64,000 bases of DNA from Flavobacteriia bacterium (lineage in GTDB: Bacteria > Bacteroidota > Bacteroidia > Flavobacteriales_D > Crocinitomicaceae). The notes beneath the pieces were generated by a model. The model saw only the letters and a program-made list of their open reading frames with translations. It was not told the origin of the DNA and did not search any database. Of this stretch, positions 1-8,876 are shown piece after piece (position 1 is the first letter of the stretch; every line of letters begins with the position of its first letter). The DNA lies in the NCBI GenBank assembly GCA_947446925.1, contig CANFHU010000013.1, positions 1 through 64,000 of the forward strand, written 5' to 3'. A program made the translations under genes and the position numbers.

Positions 1-142
1 GAAGATTTGAAGATTTGAAGATTTGAAGATTTGAAGATTTGAAGATTTGAAGATTTGAAGATTTGAAGATTTGAAGATTTGAAGATTTGAAGATTTGAAG
101 ATTTGAAGATTTGAAGATTTGAAGATTTGAAGATTTGAAGAT
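1..142. repeat. 8-nt tandem repeat array (GAAGATTT)
   Basis: The unit GAAGATTT repeats without visible interruption from the first base to about 142, nearly 18 copies; the array may continue to the left of the window. I see no credible gene across it. A period of 8 is not a multiple of three, so copy-number changes would shift any reading frame or promoter spacing, but no gene end is visible here to be affected. Confidence 0.95.
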
Positions 143-155
143 GATGGTGGGAGGA

Positions 156-386
156 TTTCGCGGTGCGAAATGGAGGGTATTCTCTTACTTTTTTTTGGCC
201 AAAAAAGTAAGCAAAAAGGCCTTCGTCGCTGGAAAAGCATCGGTTTTTATTTCGAAACGTTCGCGACAAAAACAAAACTCCTCCTTCGTCGTCAAACAGT
301 TGTTTTTGATACGCTACCTTATTCGATAAAAACACGATTTACTTTTCTGAGGCGACAAACTTTCTATCGCTAATTGGGTGTTTCGG
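156..386. repeat. Dispersed intergenic repeat, copy A
   Basis: Non-coding block closely matching 6596-6870 in the same orientation. It opens with a small hairpin (tttcgcggtgcgaaa, 156-170), has an inner inverted repeat at 185-210 (ttactttttt / aaaaaagtaa around ttggcc), and ends in a 20-base stretch at 367-386 that is identical in copy B. Short ORFs inside it look like chance. The opening hairpin occurs again at 419-433. The rest of 387-489 shows nothing I can assign. Confidence 0.85.
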
Positions 387-489
387 TTGTAGTTTTATCC
401 GCATTGGCTGAGAGGGGATTTCGCGGTGCGAAATAGAGGGGGGTAGAAAATGAAAATTGCGAAGCAATGTTTTGAGAATTGCGATAATT

Positions 490-530
490 GAGCCGCAATG
501 CTTTACTTGAGCCGCACTGCATTGCGGCTC
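490..530 (-). terminator. Hairpin directly after topB
   Basis: Inverted repeat with 12-base arms (gagccgcaatgc at 490-501, gcattgcggctc at 519-530) and a 17-base loop. It starts at the last base of the topB stop codon. A clear T-run is missing, so it may be a 3'-end stabiliser or a repeat and not a canonical intrinsic terminator. Confidence 0.5.
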
Positions 531-2656
531 TACTGTTCGATTTCGATGCTGAAGTCTGGGGTGAGGATGAAGCGTGCGTCGATGGATTTTTCGGTGCCAG
601 GCATTTCGAGTCCTTTGATTTTGGCTGTTTTTCCCGTAGTAATGAGGTCTACAACTTGTTTGTCCGTAAGTTTTTTATTGAGTAATCCAAAAGGGATTTT
701 AAATCCACAGGTAGCAAAGTTAGCACATCCATATGCGGTTTTACCTTTACGCAGATTTACTTGTTTGCATTTAGGACACACTAATTCTTCGGGATTTTCA
801 GTTTTCTTTTCTTTTTTCTCGCGTGGTTTGGAAACTTTTGCTTTAACCACTTCCACTGGTTTTTCAGGAGCGATTGCAATAACACGTTTCGTATTAAAAA
901 TTACCTCTTCCGTTAATTCAGAGACCATTTGAACTAATTCCTGTTTGAACATATCTAATTCATATTCTCCTTTTTCAATTAAGCGAATTTTACGTTCCCA
1001 ATTTCCAGTTAGTTCTGGACTTTTCAATAATTCGTTTTGAATTGTATCGATCAAATCTACCCCTGTTTGGGTTGGGACAATATTTTTCTTTTTACGCTCG
1101 ATGTATTTTCTACGAAATAAGGTTTCGATAATATTAGCACGTGTGGATGGTCGGCCGATACCATTGTCTTTCAATAACTCTCGCATTTCTTCATCTTCCA
1201 CTTGTTTCCCAGCTGTTTCCATGGCACGTAACAACGTCGCTTCCGTATAATATTTCGGAGGGGAAGTTTTGCCTTGGTGCACTTTTGGTTCATGCGGTCC
1301 TGATTCTCCTTCTTCGAAATGCGGCATCACTGTTTCCTCTTCTCCTTTTTTCTCCGATTCCCCTTGTTTGTCATTAGTATAAACCTCTCGCCAACCTGGT
1401 TCAATAATCTGTTTACCTGTTGCTTTGAATTCAACCTGTCCTACTTTACCAAGCACTGTAGTATTCGACACTTTACATTCTGGGTAAAAAACAGCAATAA
1501 AACGTTTAGCGATTAGATCATAAATTTGTTTTTCATTCAGTGGTAATCCTTGCGGGAACTCCCCTGTCGGAATAATTGCGTGGTGATCTGTCACTTTTTT
1601 ATCGTCAAAAACTACTTTCGACTTTGGAATTGGTTTTTGTAATATAGGCGCTATTAAACGTTCGTATGGTTTCATCGCTTGTAAAATGCCAGGTACTTTA
1701 GGATGAATATCTTCCGAAAGGTAGGTTGTATCCACACGCGGATACGTCACCAATTTCTTTTCGTATAAGTTTTGGATTCCTCTCAACGTTTCATCCGCAG
1801 TAAACGCGTATTTACGATTGGCTTCTACTTGAAGAGCTGTCAAATCAAACAATCTAGGATTTCCCTCCTTTCCTTCTTTTTGTTCGAAGGAGGTCACCTC
1901 GAAATTATGTTGTTTTAAATATTCTAGTCCTTTTTCTGCTTTCTCTTTCGAGCGAATTCGGTCTATGGTTGCCGTAAATTCCGTTTCTCGGTAAGTAGTT
2001 TTTAACTCCCAATATTCATCCGTAACAAATGCTTCAATCTCCTTATGTCTTTGCACGATCATAGATAAGGTAGGTGTTTGTACACGACCAATAGAAAATG
2101 TTGCTTTACCACGACCAAATTTTACTGTAAATAAACGCGTAGCATTCATTCCTAACATCCAATCGCCGATAGCACGAGCACTTCCAGCTTTGTATAAATT
2201 ATCGTATTTGGTAGATTCTACCAATTTTAAAAACCCTTCTTTGATTGCTTCTTCTGTCAAAGAAGAAATCCATAAACGTTTGATCGGCACATTGCATTTT
2301 GCTTTCAACAATACCCAACGCTGAATTAATTCTCCCTCTTGCCCGGCATCCCCACAGTTTATAACCTCTGTACAGTTTTGAACCAAACGTTCGATGGTAT
2401 GAAATTGTTTTTTGGAGGATTGCTGGTCTATGAGTTTGATCCCAAAACTAGAAGGAACCATCGGTAAATCTTCTAATCGCCAGAACTTCCATTTTTCTGT
2501 ATAATCTTGTGGTTCTTTCAGTGTACACAAATGTCCGAAGGTCCACGTGACTTGGTATCCATTTCCTTCCATATAGCCGTCCTTCGCCTGTGTAGCACCG
2601 ATTATTTTGGCGATATCACGTGCGACACTTGGTTTCTCTGCTATACAAACAATCAT
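530..2656 (-). CDS. topB: DNA topoisomerase III (type IA)
   Basis: A 708-residue type IA topoisomerase that passes one DNA strand through a transient break in the other to decatenate and relax DNA. The N-terminus has the Toprim signature (AEKPSVA at 6-12; CGDAGQEGEL at 101-110). The catalytic tyrosine is Y305 in LVTYPRVDT. A cysteine-rich C-terminal module (CPKC...CANFATC) looks like a topoisomerase zinc ribbon. Length and motifs fit the TopB/TOP3 family and not TopA. It is the last gene of a minus-strand run with folA, thyA and a nuclease gene; the gap to folA is 78 bases. It probably works in recombination and replication-fork processing, as known for the family. Confidence 0.95.
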   Translation of the reverse strand: MIVCIAEKPSVARDIAKIIGATQAKDGYMEGNGYQVTWTFGHLCTLKEPQDYTEKWKFWRLEDLPMVPSSFGIKLIDQQSSKKQFHTIERLVQNCTEVINCGDAGQEGELIQRWVLLKAKCNVPIKRLWISSLTEEAIKEGFLKLVESTKYDNLYKAGSARAIGDWMLGMNATRLFTVKFGRGKATFSIGRVQTPTLSMIVQRHKEIEAFVTDEYWELKTTYRETEFTATIDRIRSKEKAEKGLEYLKQHNFEVTSFEQKEGKEGNPRLFDLTALQVEANRKYAFTADETLRGIQNLYEKKLVTYPRVDTTYLSEDIHPKVPGILQAMKPYERLIAPILQKPIPKSKVVFDDKKVTDHHAIIPTGEFPQGLPLNEKQIYDLIAKRFIAVFYPECKVSNTTVLGKVGQVEFKATGKQIIEPGWREVYTNDKQGESEKKGEEETVMPHFEEGESGPHEPKVHQGKTSPPKYYTEATLLRAMETAGKQVEDEEMRELLKDNGIGRPSTRANIIETLFRRKYIERKKKNIVPTQTGVDLIDTIQNELLKSPELTGNWERKIRLIEKGEYELDMFKQELVQMVSELTEEVIFNTKRVIAIAPEKPVEVVKAKVSKPREKKEKKTENPEELVCPKCKQVNLRKGKTAYGCANFATCGFKIPFGLLNKKLTDKQVVDLITTGKTAKIKGLEMPGTEKSIDARFILTPDFSIEIEQ

Positions 2657-2734
2657 AGAAAATTATTGGGAGAGCGAAGATACGGAAAATGTAAAGGAAG
2701 AAAAAATGATGTTAATAAGTCGTGAGAAAATAGC

Positions 2735-3238
2735 TTACCTCCAATAACGATATACAGTAAACCCATGTGGGTTTTTTTCATCCGATTCGTAACGTAGAAC
2801 TTCTTCTTTGTTCCAAGCTGATTCATCGAATTCGGGGAAGAACGTATCCGGTTCAAAGGCGTGATCAATGTAGGTGATAAACATTTCGTTTAAATCTGCA
2901 TGTGATAAAGCTTCACGGTAGATTTGTCCGCCACCGATAACAAATAATTTGCGTTCTGATTCCGTTTTAAAGTGTTCTATGCATTCATTCAACGAAGTAA
3001 ACACTTTACAATTCCCTGCATCAAAATTAGCATTACGACTAAGTACCACATTTTCTCTGTTTGGAAGTGGTCTGTATTTCTCAGGAATCGAATCGTAATT
3101 TTTTCTTCCCATCACAACAATTTGTTCTTTGGTGGTGGTTGTAAAAAAACGCATTTCAGCAGGTAAATGCCACATTAGGTCATTGTCTTTACCGATTCCT
3201 CGGTTGCTGTCCATGGCTACGATAAGGGAGAAATTCAT
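2735..3238 (-). CDS. folA: Dihydrofolate reductase
   Basis: A 167-residue DHFR that reduces dihydrofolate to tetrahydrofolate with NADPH. Visible family marks are the N-terminal MNFSLIVAMDSNRGIGKDN, the substrate loop WHLPAEM (W23 to M29, with E28 at the position of the catalytic acid), the VVMGRKNYDSIP segment and the NADPH glycine motif VIGGGQIYREA. It lies just downstream of thyA, which makes dihydrofolate, so the two steps are neighbours. This pairing is common in bacteria. Confidence 0.96.
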   Translation of the reverse strand: MNFSLIVAMDSNRGIGKDNDLMWHLPAEMRFFTTTTKEQIVVMGRKNYDSIPEKYRPLPNRENVVLSRNANFDAGNCKVFTSLNECIEHFKTESERKLFVIGGGQIYREALSHADLNEMFITYIDHAFEPDTFFPEFDESAWNKEEVLRYESDEKNPHGFTVYRYWR

Positions 3239-3328
3239 ACTGTATTAGATAAAAGACTTAAAGATAAAAGAAGAAAGACTGAGGTTAAAATTTGAAATAT
3301 AAAATATAAAAATTGTCATCCCCCTTTA

Positions 3329-3348
3329 TCCCCCTTCGAAGGGGGAGA
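3329..3348 (-). terminator. Hairpin after thyA
   Basis: tcccccttcgaagggggaga forms a GC-rich stem with a cgaa loop at the thyA stop codon. A weak T-rich tract follows about 25 bases later on the minus strand. Similar CCCTTCGAAGGG hairpins are frequent in Bacteroidota intergenic DNA. The role is uncertain. Confidence 0.5.
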
Positions 3349-4143
3349 CTAAACTGCGACCGCACCTTTTATATGTGGGTGTGGGTCGTAGTTGGATAAT
3401 TCAAAATCTTCCAATTTAAAATCAAAGATGTTTTTCACCTCTGGATTGATTTTCATAGTTGGAAGAGGTCTGAAATCGCGCGTCAACTGCAATTTCACTT
3501 GTTCTAAATGATTGTTGTACAAATGCGCGTCTCCAAATGTATGAATAAAATCTCCCACTTGCAGATCGCATACTTGCGCTACCATCATCGTTAATAAGGC
3601 GTAAGATGCAATGTTGAACGGTACACCAAGAAAAGTATCCGCACTACGTTGGTATAATTGACAACTTAATTTTCCATCCGCTACGTAGAATTGAAATAAA
3701 GAATGACATGGAGGTAAAGCCATGTTATCCACATCCGCAACATTCCAAGCAGAAACCATTAATCTACGAGAATTTGGATTTTTTTTAATTTGGTCAATTA
3801 AGTTTGTAATTTGGTCAATTGTTCCACCTTTACCATCCGGCCAAGATCTCCATTGATATCCATAAACAGGGCCTAAGTTTCCTTGTGCATCCGCCCATTC
3901 ATCCCAAATAGATACGTTGTTGTCTTTTAAGTATTTGATATTTGTATCCCCACGTAAGAACCACAATAATTCAACAATAATAGAGCGTAAATGCAATTTT
4001 TTTGTCGTAAGCAATGGAAAACCTTTACTTAAATCAAAACGCATTTGGTAACCAAAAGTAGAAATAGTACCAGTACCTGTTCTATCTCCTTTTTGTGTAC
4101 CGTTTTCAAGAATATGGTTTAGTAAATCGTGGTATTGTTTCAT
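3349..4143 (-). CDS. thyA: Thymidylate synthase
   Basis: A 264-residue ThyA, the same length as the E. coli enzyme. It methylates dUMP to dTMP using methylenetetrahydrofolate. The catalytic cysteine is C146 in [13 protein letters not shown], at the same number as in E. coli, and RTGTGT (21-26) is the phosphate-binding loop. Other conserved stretches are GPVYGYQWR and [20 protein letters not shown]. Only six bases separate it from the upstream nuclease gene, so they are probably co-transcribed. Confidence 0.98.
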   Translation of the reverse strand: MKQYHDLLNHILENGTQKGDRTGTGTISTFGYQMRFDLSKGFPLLTTKKLHLRSIIVELLWFLRGDTNIKYLKDNNVSIWDEWADAQGNLGPVYGYQWRSWPDGKGGTIDQITNLIDQIKKNPNSRRLMVSAWNVADVDNMALPPCHSLFQFYVADGKLSCQLYQRSADTFLGVPFNIASYALLTMMVAQVCDLQVGDFIHTFGDAHLYNNHLEQVKLQLTRDFRPLPTMKINPEVKNIFDFKLEDFELSNYDPHPHIKGAVAV

Positions 4144-4149
4144 GGTTAC

Positions 4150-4740
4150 TTAGGATTCAGAACGTTTATTAATTTCGTCGCGTAAACGAGAAGCTAACTC
4201 ATAATCTTCATTTTCAATTGCATCTTGTAATTGTTGCTCCAATTCCTCCACATTGTAGGTAGTAACTGGCTTTTCACTTGGAGTGGTAGAAACTTCAGAA
4301 GATGGTGTATCTTGCTGTAATTCTGCGTTTTCATCCAATAAAATACCTGCACTTGCAAGGATGTTTTCGTACGTATAAATTGGGCATTTGAATCGAACGC
4401 CTAGCGCGATTGCATCGGAAGTACGCGCGTCGATTTCGCTGAATTTTCCGTCTTTCGAACAAATCAATTTAGCATAAAAAACACCTTCTACCAGATTATA
4501 AATAATTACTTCAACTACTTCAATTTGAAAAGATTGCGCAAAACTTTTGAATAAGTCATGGGTTAATGGTCTTGTAGGCGTCATTTTTTCCAATTCAATG
4601 GCAATTGCTTGCGCTTCAAAGCCACCGATGATAATTGGTAAACTTCTTTTCCCTCCAGTTTCGGCAAGAACAAGCGCGTATGCTCCTGACTGTGTTTGGC
4701 TGTAGGATAGACCTACAATTTCCAATTTTACCTTTTCCAT
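4150..4740 (-). CDS. Bifunctional nuclease (DUF151) with UVR motif
   Basis: 196 residues. The first ~135 match the bifunctional nuclease/DUF151 fold: PIIIGGFEAQAIAIELEK followed by RPLTHDLF and DARTSDAIALGVRFKCPIY, all typical of the family. The C-terminus has a coiled UVR-like motif (LEQQLQDAIENEDYELASRL), as in UvrB/UvrC linkers and in most Bacteroidota members of this family. Plant and bacterial homologues have been reported to have RNase/DNase activity; the in vivo role here is unknown. It is the first gene of the run with thyA, folA and topB. Confidence 0.88.
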   Translation of the reverse strand: MEKVKLEIVGLSYSQTQSGAYALVLAETGGKRSLPIIIGGFEAQAIAIELEKMTPTRPLTHDLFKSFAQSFQIEVVEVIIYNLVEGVFYAKLICSKDGKFSEIDARTSDAIALGVRFKCPIYTYENILASAGILLDENAELQQDTPSSEVSTTPSEKPVTTYNVEELEQQLQDAIENEDYELASRLRDEINKRSES

Positions 4741-4764
4741 GTATTACTCAAGATATGAAAAAAA

Positions 4765-4798
4765 CAAAAACCAGTAGTGTTTCCACTACCAGTTTTTA
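4765..4798 (-). terminator. Intrinsic terminator after etfA
   Basis: aaaaaccagtagtg / cactaccagttttt forms a 14-base stem with a 4-base loop. Read on the minus strand, it follows the etfA stop codon and runs into a T-rich tract. It could act on both strands. Confidence 0.85.
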
Positions 4799-4819
4799 TT
4801 ATAAATTTATTTGATATTA

Positions 4820-5761
4820 TTAGTTTGCATTTTTGAAGTTCTTCAATGCTTCTGTTAATTTAGGTAATACCTCAAATGCATCTCCTACGATTCCATAATC
4901 TGCTGCTTTAAAGAAAGGAGCTTCCGAATCCGAGTTAATAACAACGATTACTTTAGAACCATTTACACCAGCTAAATGTTGAATAGCACCAGAAATTCCA
5001 GCAGCTATGTATAAGTTTGGACGAATTGCTACACCTGTTTGTCCTACGTGCTCATGGTGAGGTCTCCAACCGATATCTGCAACTGGACGCGAACACGCTG
5101 TTGCAGCACCCAATACATTTGCAAGATCTTCTACGATACCCCAGTTTTCAGGTCCTTTTAAACCACGTCCTGCAGATACTACTAAATCTGCTTCTGGCAA
5201 AGGAATACTACCTTCCGGTTTTTTTGTGTCCATTACTTTAATAGCAACAGCACCCATATTCCCGTTAAAAGTTTCAACAATTGCAGTTCCACCTACATTT
5301 TCAGGTTGGATAGAATTTGGCAATAAAGAAATAATTTTCACGGCTGTTTTCACAGCAACATTTCCAAATGCTTTTCCGGAGAACACGTTTACTTTACATG
5401 TAAAACCATTTCCAGTTTCAGGTAAAGCAATCGCTCCAGAGATTAATCCCGCTTTCAAACGAACAGATAAACGAGGGGCAACCGCTTTCGCAACAAGGTC
5501 GTGTGAAAAAATTACCACTTCCGCACCAGTTGCCTCCACAGCACTTGCTACTAAACGTGTAATTTGTTGGTTATCTGCTTCATTGATGGAAGATTCAACC
5601 AATACTTTGTTTGCTCCGTAAGCGCCTAATGCTTCCGCACCAGCAGCGTTTCCGTAAGCAACAACAGTAACTTCTCCTCCTAATTTTTTTGCATACGTAA
5701 CTGCTTCAAACGAAGCTTTTGCAGCAAAATGGTTTGTATTGATATATACTAATGCTTTCAT
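4820..5761 (-). CDS. etfA: Electron transfer flavoprotein alpha subunit
   Basis: About 314 residues from the ATG at 5761, chosen because it sits two bases past the etfB stop codon and gives the family N-terminus MKALVYINTNHF; a start 36 bases upstream would lie inside etfB. The C-terminal FAD-binding domain is clear: VSAGRGLKGPENWGIVEDLA, then ACSRPVADIGWRPHHEHVGQTG and YIAAGISGAIQHLAG. With EtfB it carries electrons from acyl-CoA and related dehydrogenases to the quinone pool via ETF:quinone oxidoreductase. Confidence 0.96.
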   Translation of the reverse strand: MKALVYINTNHFAAKASFEAVTYAKKLGGEVTVVAYGNAAGAEALGAYGANKVLVESSINEADNQQITRLVASAVEATGAEVVIFSHDLVAKAVAPRLSVRLKAGLISGAIALPETGNGFTCKVNVFSGKAFGNVAVKTAVKIISLLPNSIQPENVGGTAIVETFNGNMGAVAIKVMDTKKPEGSIPLPEADLVVSAGRGLKGPENWGIVEDLANVLGAATACSRPVADIGWRPHHEHVGQTGVAIRPNLYIAAGISGAIQHLAGVNGSKVIVVINSDSEAPFFKAADYGIVGDAFEVLPKLTEALKNFKNAN

Positions 5762-5762
5762 C

Positions 5763-6503
5763 TTAAATAACTTTTGCTTCGTTGTGTAACAAATCAACTA
5801 ATTCTGCCATGTTTGAAGGATCAATCATTCTACATGCTTTTTTCGCATCTGGTAATGAATAAGACTCAAAACTGGTGTAAACTTCCACAGCAGATGGAGC
5901 AATCACTTCTAGTGGTTTAGTTCTAGCTGCCATGATACCACGCATGTTAGGAATTCGTTGTTCCGCCATCCCTTTCGCGCAACTTACAACTGCAGGAGTT
6001 GAAACTTCAACAATTTGTAAACCTCCAACAATTTCTTGTTCCAAGGTCAAGGTTGTACCATTCACATCTAATTTAGAAGCTTGCGAAGCAAAAGGAACAT
6101 CTAGGAATTCAGCTACCATTCCAGCAACTTGTGAACCATTATAGTTGATAGTTTCTTTTCCTGTCAACACTAAATCAAAGTTGTTTTTCTTTGCATAATC
6201 TGCGATTTGAGTAGCAACAAAAAACGCATCTGTAGGTTCAGCATCAATACGAACTGCATTGTCAGCACCAATTGCTAATGCTTTACGAATGATCGATTCA
6301 TCCGCAGCATTTCCAACCGTAATGATTGTCACATTTCCTCCAATTGTTTCTTTTAACTCCAATGCACGAACAAGGGCATACCACTCGTCGTATGGGTTAA
6401 CAATATATTGCACGCCGTTCTCATCAAATTTTGTATTACCATCGGTAAACGCAATTTTAGAAGTTGTGTCTGGTGATTTACTGATACAAACTAAAATATT
6501 CAT
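5763..6503 (-). CDS. etfB: Electron transfer flavoprotein beta subunit
   Basis: 246 residues. It begins MNILVCISKSPDTTSKIAF and has the ETF-beta segments NPYDEWYALVRALELKE and the signature-like region VVSCAKGMAEQRIPNMRGIM. It binds AMP and forms the heterodimer with EtfA, whose gene follows after one base. A TAAATTTG box (minus strand, 6527-6534) just upstream is a likely promoter -7 element for the etfBA operon. Confidence 0.96.
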   Translation of the reverse strand: MNILVCISKSPDTTSKIAFTDGNTKFDENGVQYIVNPYDEWYALVRALELKETIGGNVTIITVGNAADESIIRKALAIGADNAVRIDAEPTDAFFVATQIADYAKKNNFDLVLTGKETINYNGSQVAGMVAEFLDVPFASQASKLDVNGTTLTLEQEIVGGLQIVEVSTPAVVSCAKGMAEQRIPNMRGIMAARTKPLEVIAPSAVEVYTSFESYSLPDAKKACRMIDPSNMAELVDLLHNEAKVI

Positions 6504-6526
6504 GCTAAAAATTTAAACTTAACAGA

Positions 6527-6534
6527 CAAATTTA
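6527..6534 (-). promoter_or_regulatory. Likely -7 box for etfBA
   Basis: Reads TAAATTTG on the minus strand, an exact match to the Bacteroidota TAnnTTTG -7 element, 24 bases upstream of the etfB ATG. No clear TTG is found 19-20 bases further upstream, so support is partial. Confidence 0.5.
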
Positions 6535-6595
6535 AGAAATATTAGTCAGTTAGCGGTGGTTTGTAGGAAAAATATTGAGGATGGATTTAGGGGTG

Positions 6596-6870
6596 TTTCG
6601 CTTTGCGAAACAGCGGTTTTTCTGTCACTTTTTTCTGGTCACACTTCGACAAGCTCAGCGTAAAAAAAGTAACCAAAAACTGCTTCGTCGCTGGAAAAGC
6701 ATCGGCTTTTATTTCGAAACGTTCGCTACAAAAACAAAACTTCCTTCGGAGCTACTTCGTGGTCCTCCTTCGTCGTCAAACACTTGTTTTTGTTACGCTA
6801 CCTTATTCGACAAAAGCACGATGCACTTTTCCTAGGCAACAGTGGTTCAATCGCTAATTGGGTGTTTCGG
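6596..6870. repeat. Dispersed intergenic repeat, copy B
   Basis: Same element as 156-386, same orientation, filling most of the 450-base gap between etfB and the hydrolase. It opens with tttcgctttgcgaaa (6596-6610) and ends with the 20 bases tcgctaattgggtgtttcgg, identical to copy A. It carries two extra short segments, one including cttcgacaagctcagc, which breaks the inner inverted repeat, and one around 6745. No gene is evident. The remaining 6871-6955 has only a cttcgacttcgctcag stretch, which also appears near 9663. Confidence 0.85.
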
Positions 6871-6955
6871 ATGTAATTTCAACCGTATATGGTGATGGGG
6901 TGACTTCGACTTCGCTCAGTAGGATGAAACTGAAATATGATAATTAGGAGGATTA

Positions 6956-7600
6956 TTACCGAAGAAAATTCAAAATGAGTTCTTCTAATTTTTGGGTTTC
7001 GGTGAGTGGAAGTAGGTGTCCGCCATTAGGTATAGGGACTGCGTTTTTGATATTAGAGAAATACAGAATACGGTCGTTGGTTCCGTGGATGTGGAGGAGA
7101 TTTTGTGTAATCGTTTCATTTTGCCAAGTACATACCGCATTTAGCGCCCAACGTAAGTAAGTTGGGGATGTGTCATTATAAATATCATCCAGTATTTTTC
7201 GGTCTTCTTGTGCGGAAACACCAAAAACAAAATAGGACAAGCGATTAGACTTTTTAAGCCATTCCATTGGAAAGAAAAGTGGAACTTTTAGTTTTCCGAG
7301 CACTCGATAAAAGAGCGGAATTTCCTGTTTTGATTTTGCTGAAGCAATCAAGACCAGTTTTTGAAACGGGAGAAATTTGGATACTTCTATTGCCATCATT
7401 CCTCCAAATGAAATACCGATCACTAAAGGATTTGGTTCTGTGATTTGTTGGGAAATACGCAAGGCGTAATCTTGTATTGTTTCATTTTTCATTGGCTCGA
7501 GCCAATGGATAAACACTGGCTCAAACTCATGAAAATTCATTTTATGAAATATACGATGGTCAGCACCAAGTCCGGAGAATATGAAGATTTTTTGTGGCAT
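6956..7600 (-). CDS. Alpha/beta hydrolase
   Basis: 214 residues with an alpha/beta-hydrolase pattern: N-terminal IFIFSGLGADHRIF (oxyanion region), nucleophile elbow GISFGG with the serine near residue 81, a late HIHGTNDRIL segment supplying the likely acid, and NGGHLLPL with the catalytic histidine. It is short for the family, with a small cap. Substrate cannot be read from sequence. It lies 32 bases downstream of mtnA on the same strand, but membership of the methionine salvage pathway is not established. Confidence 0.8.
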   Translation of the reverse strand: MPQKIFIFSGLGADHRIFHKMNFHEFEPVFIHWLEPMKNETIQDYALRISQQITEPNPLVIGISFGGMMAIEVSKFLPFQKLVLIASAKSKQEIPLFYRVLGKLKVPLFFPMEWLKKSNRLSYFVFGVSAQEDRKILDDIYNDTSPTYLRWALNAVCTWQNETITQNLLHIHGTNDRILYFSNIKNAVPIPNGGHLLPLTETQKLEELILNFLR

Positions 7601-7632
7601 AATTTATTTCATGAGCCCAATGCTTTGCGACT

Positions 7633-8718
7633 TTACAATTTATATTCTGGAAATAAGCTTAGTAAACCTTCTTCCGAAGCATCACACACACCTCTTTCGG
7701 TAATAATTTTAGTTACCAAACGTGCCGGGGTAACGTCAAATCCATAATTACTTGCAGGAGTTGTTTCCGGACAAATCAATACTGGTTCGATGTTTCCATT
7801 TGGGCCTTTACCAATCATGTAACGCACCTCATCTTGGTTTCGTTCTTCAATTGGAATTTCGGTTAAACCGTTATTGATGGTCATATCTAGGGTTGTAGAA
7901 GGTAATGCCACATAAAATGGAATTTTATTATCATATGCAGCTAATGCTTTTAAATATGTTCCAATTTTATTTGCCACATCCCCTTGACGTGTTGTGCGGT
8001 CTGTACCAACAATCACCATATCAACCATACCGTGTTGCATGAGGTGACCTCCAGCATTATCCACGATTAATGTATGTGGCACATTGTGACGTGTTAGTTC
8101 ATATGCTGTCAAATTGGAACCTTGGTTTCTTGGACGCGTTTCATCCACCCAAACATGTACTTTGATTCCTTTTTGGATTGCTTGATATATTGGTGAAGTG
8201 ATGGTTCCCCACTCTACACACCCTAACATACCTGCATTACAATGTGTTAAAATGTTTACCACTTCCCCATTTTTTCTATTTGCAATTTCTTCAATCAATG
8301 GCAAACCATGCACCCCAATCATACGACACGTTTCCACATCTTCCTCCACGATTGCTGCAGCTGCATTCCATGCTGTTTTTAAAAAATCATCGGCATTATC
8401 CATTGCTTCTCGCATTTTATCCAATGCCCAAAATAAGTTAACCGCCGTTGGGCGAGATGCACGTAACTCCGAAAAAGCTTGATCTAAGAAGGAGCCGTCT
8501 AATTCTTTTTCCACCATTTCTCGAACTGCAAGATAGATACCGTATGCTGCAGTAGCTCCAATTAAAGGTGCTCCTCGCACGGTCATTTCTTTGATTGCTA
8601 CCTCGGCATCTTTGTAGGTAATCAATTTTTCTGTTACAAATTCATGCGGAAGTTTACGTTGATCGATTACTTCTACGTAGTTGTCGGCTGTAGGCCAGAT
8701 GGTACGGAATTTTGACAT
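7633..8718 (-). CDS. mtnA: S-methyl-5-thioribose-1-phosphate isomerase
   Basis: 361 residues, eIF2B-like fold. It converts methylthioribose-1-phosphate to methylthioribulose-1-phosphate in methionine salvage. Conserved stretches are TVRGAPLIGATAAYG (46-60), THCNAGMLGC with catalytic C160, and VGTDR with catalytic D240; both residues carry the same numbers as in the B. subtilis enzyme. TRPRNQGSNLTAYEL and NKIGTYLKALAAY complete the signature. mtnC and mtnD lie upstream on the same strand, giving three salvage genes in 2.6 kb. Confidence 0.97.
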   Translation of the reverse strand: MSKFRTIWPTADNYVEVIDQRKLPHEFVTEKLITYKDAEVAIKEMTVRGAPLIGATAAYGIYLAVREMVEKELDGSFLDQAFSELRASRPTAVNLFWALDKMREAMDNADDFLKTAWNAAAAIVEEDVETCRMIGVHGLPLIEEIANRKNGEVVNILTHCNAGMLGCVEWGTITSPIYQAIQKGIKVHVWVDETRPRNQGSNLTAYELTRHNVPHTLIVDNAGGHLMQHGMVDMVIVGTDRTTRQGDVANKIGTYLKALAAYDNKIPFYVALPSTTLDMTINNGLTEIPIEERNQDEVRYMIGKGPNGNIEPVLICPETTPASNYGFDVTPARLVTKIITERGVCDASEEGLLSLFPEYKL

Positions 8719-8796
8719 GGGATATTAGATTATTGATAGATTAAATGGGGGATATTGCTGTGCAACATCCTTACGGATGGATATCAGGTATTAAGA

Positions 8797-8876
8797 GGAG
8801 ACGCGAGGTATCATGTGGAGACGCGAGGCATCACGTGGAGACGCGAGGCATCACGTGGAGACGCGAGGCATCGCGT
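8797..8876. repeat. 20-nt tandem repeat, four copies, entering mtnC
   Basis: Four successive 20-base units, ggagacgcgaggcatcacgt with one to three changes in the first and last, at 8797-8816, 8817-8836, 8837-8856 and 8857-8876. The core gagacgcgaggcatc resembles half of the perfect palindrome at 15921-15960. The last one and a quarter units lie inside the mtnC reading frame. It is too short, and lacks spacers, to be a CRISPR array. Confidence 0.9.

Noticed and set aside
135-373. Two overlapping short plus-strand ORFs after the octamer array
   Set aside because: They lie in the dispersed repeat, differ between copies A and B by frame-breaking changes, and have no family resemblance.
8797-8876. 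Possible CRISPR array
   Set aside because: Units are contiguous without spacers, and no cas gene is in the window.
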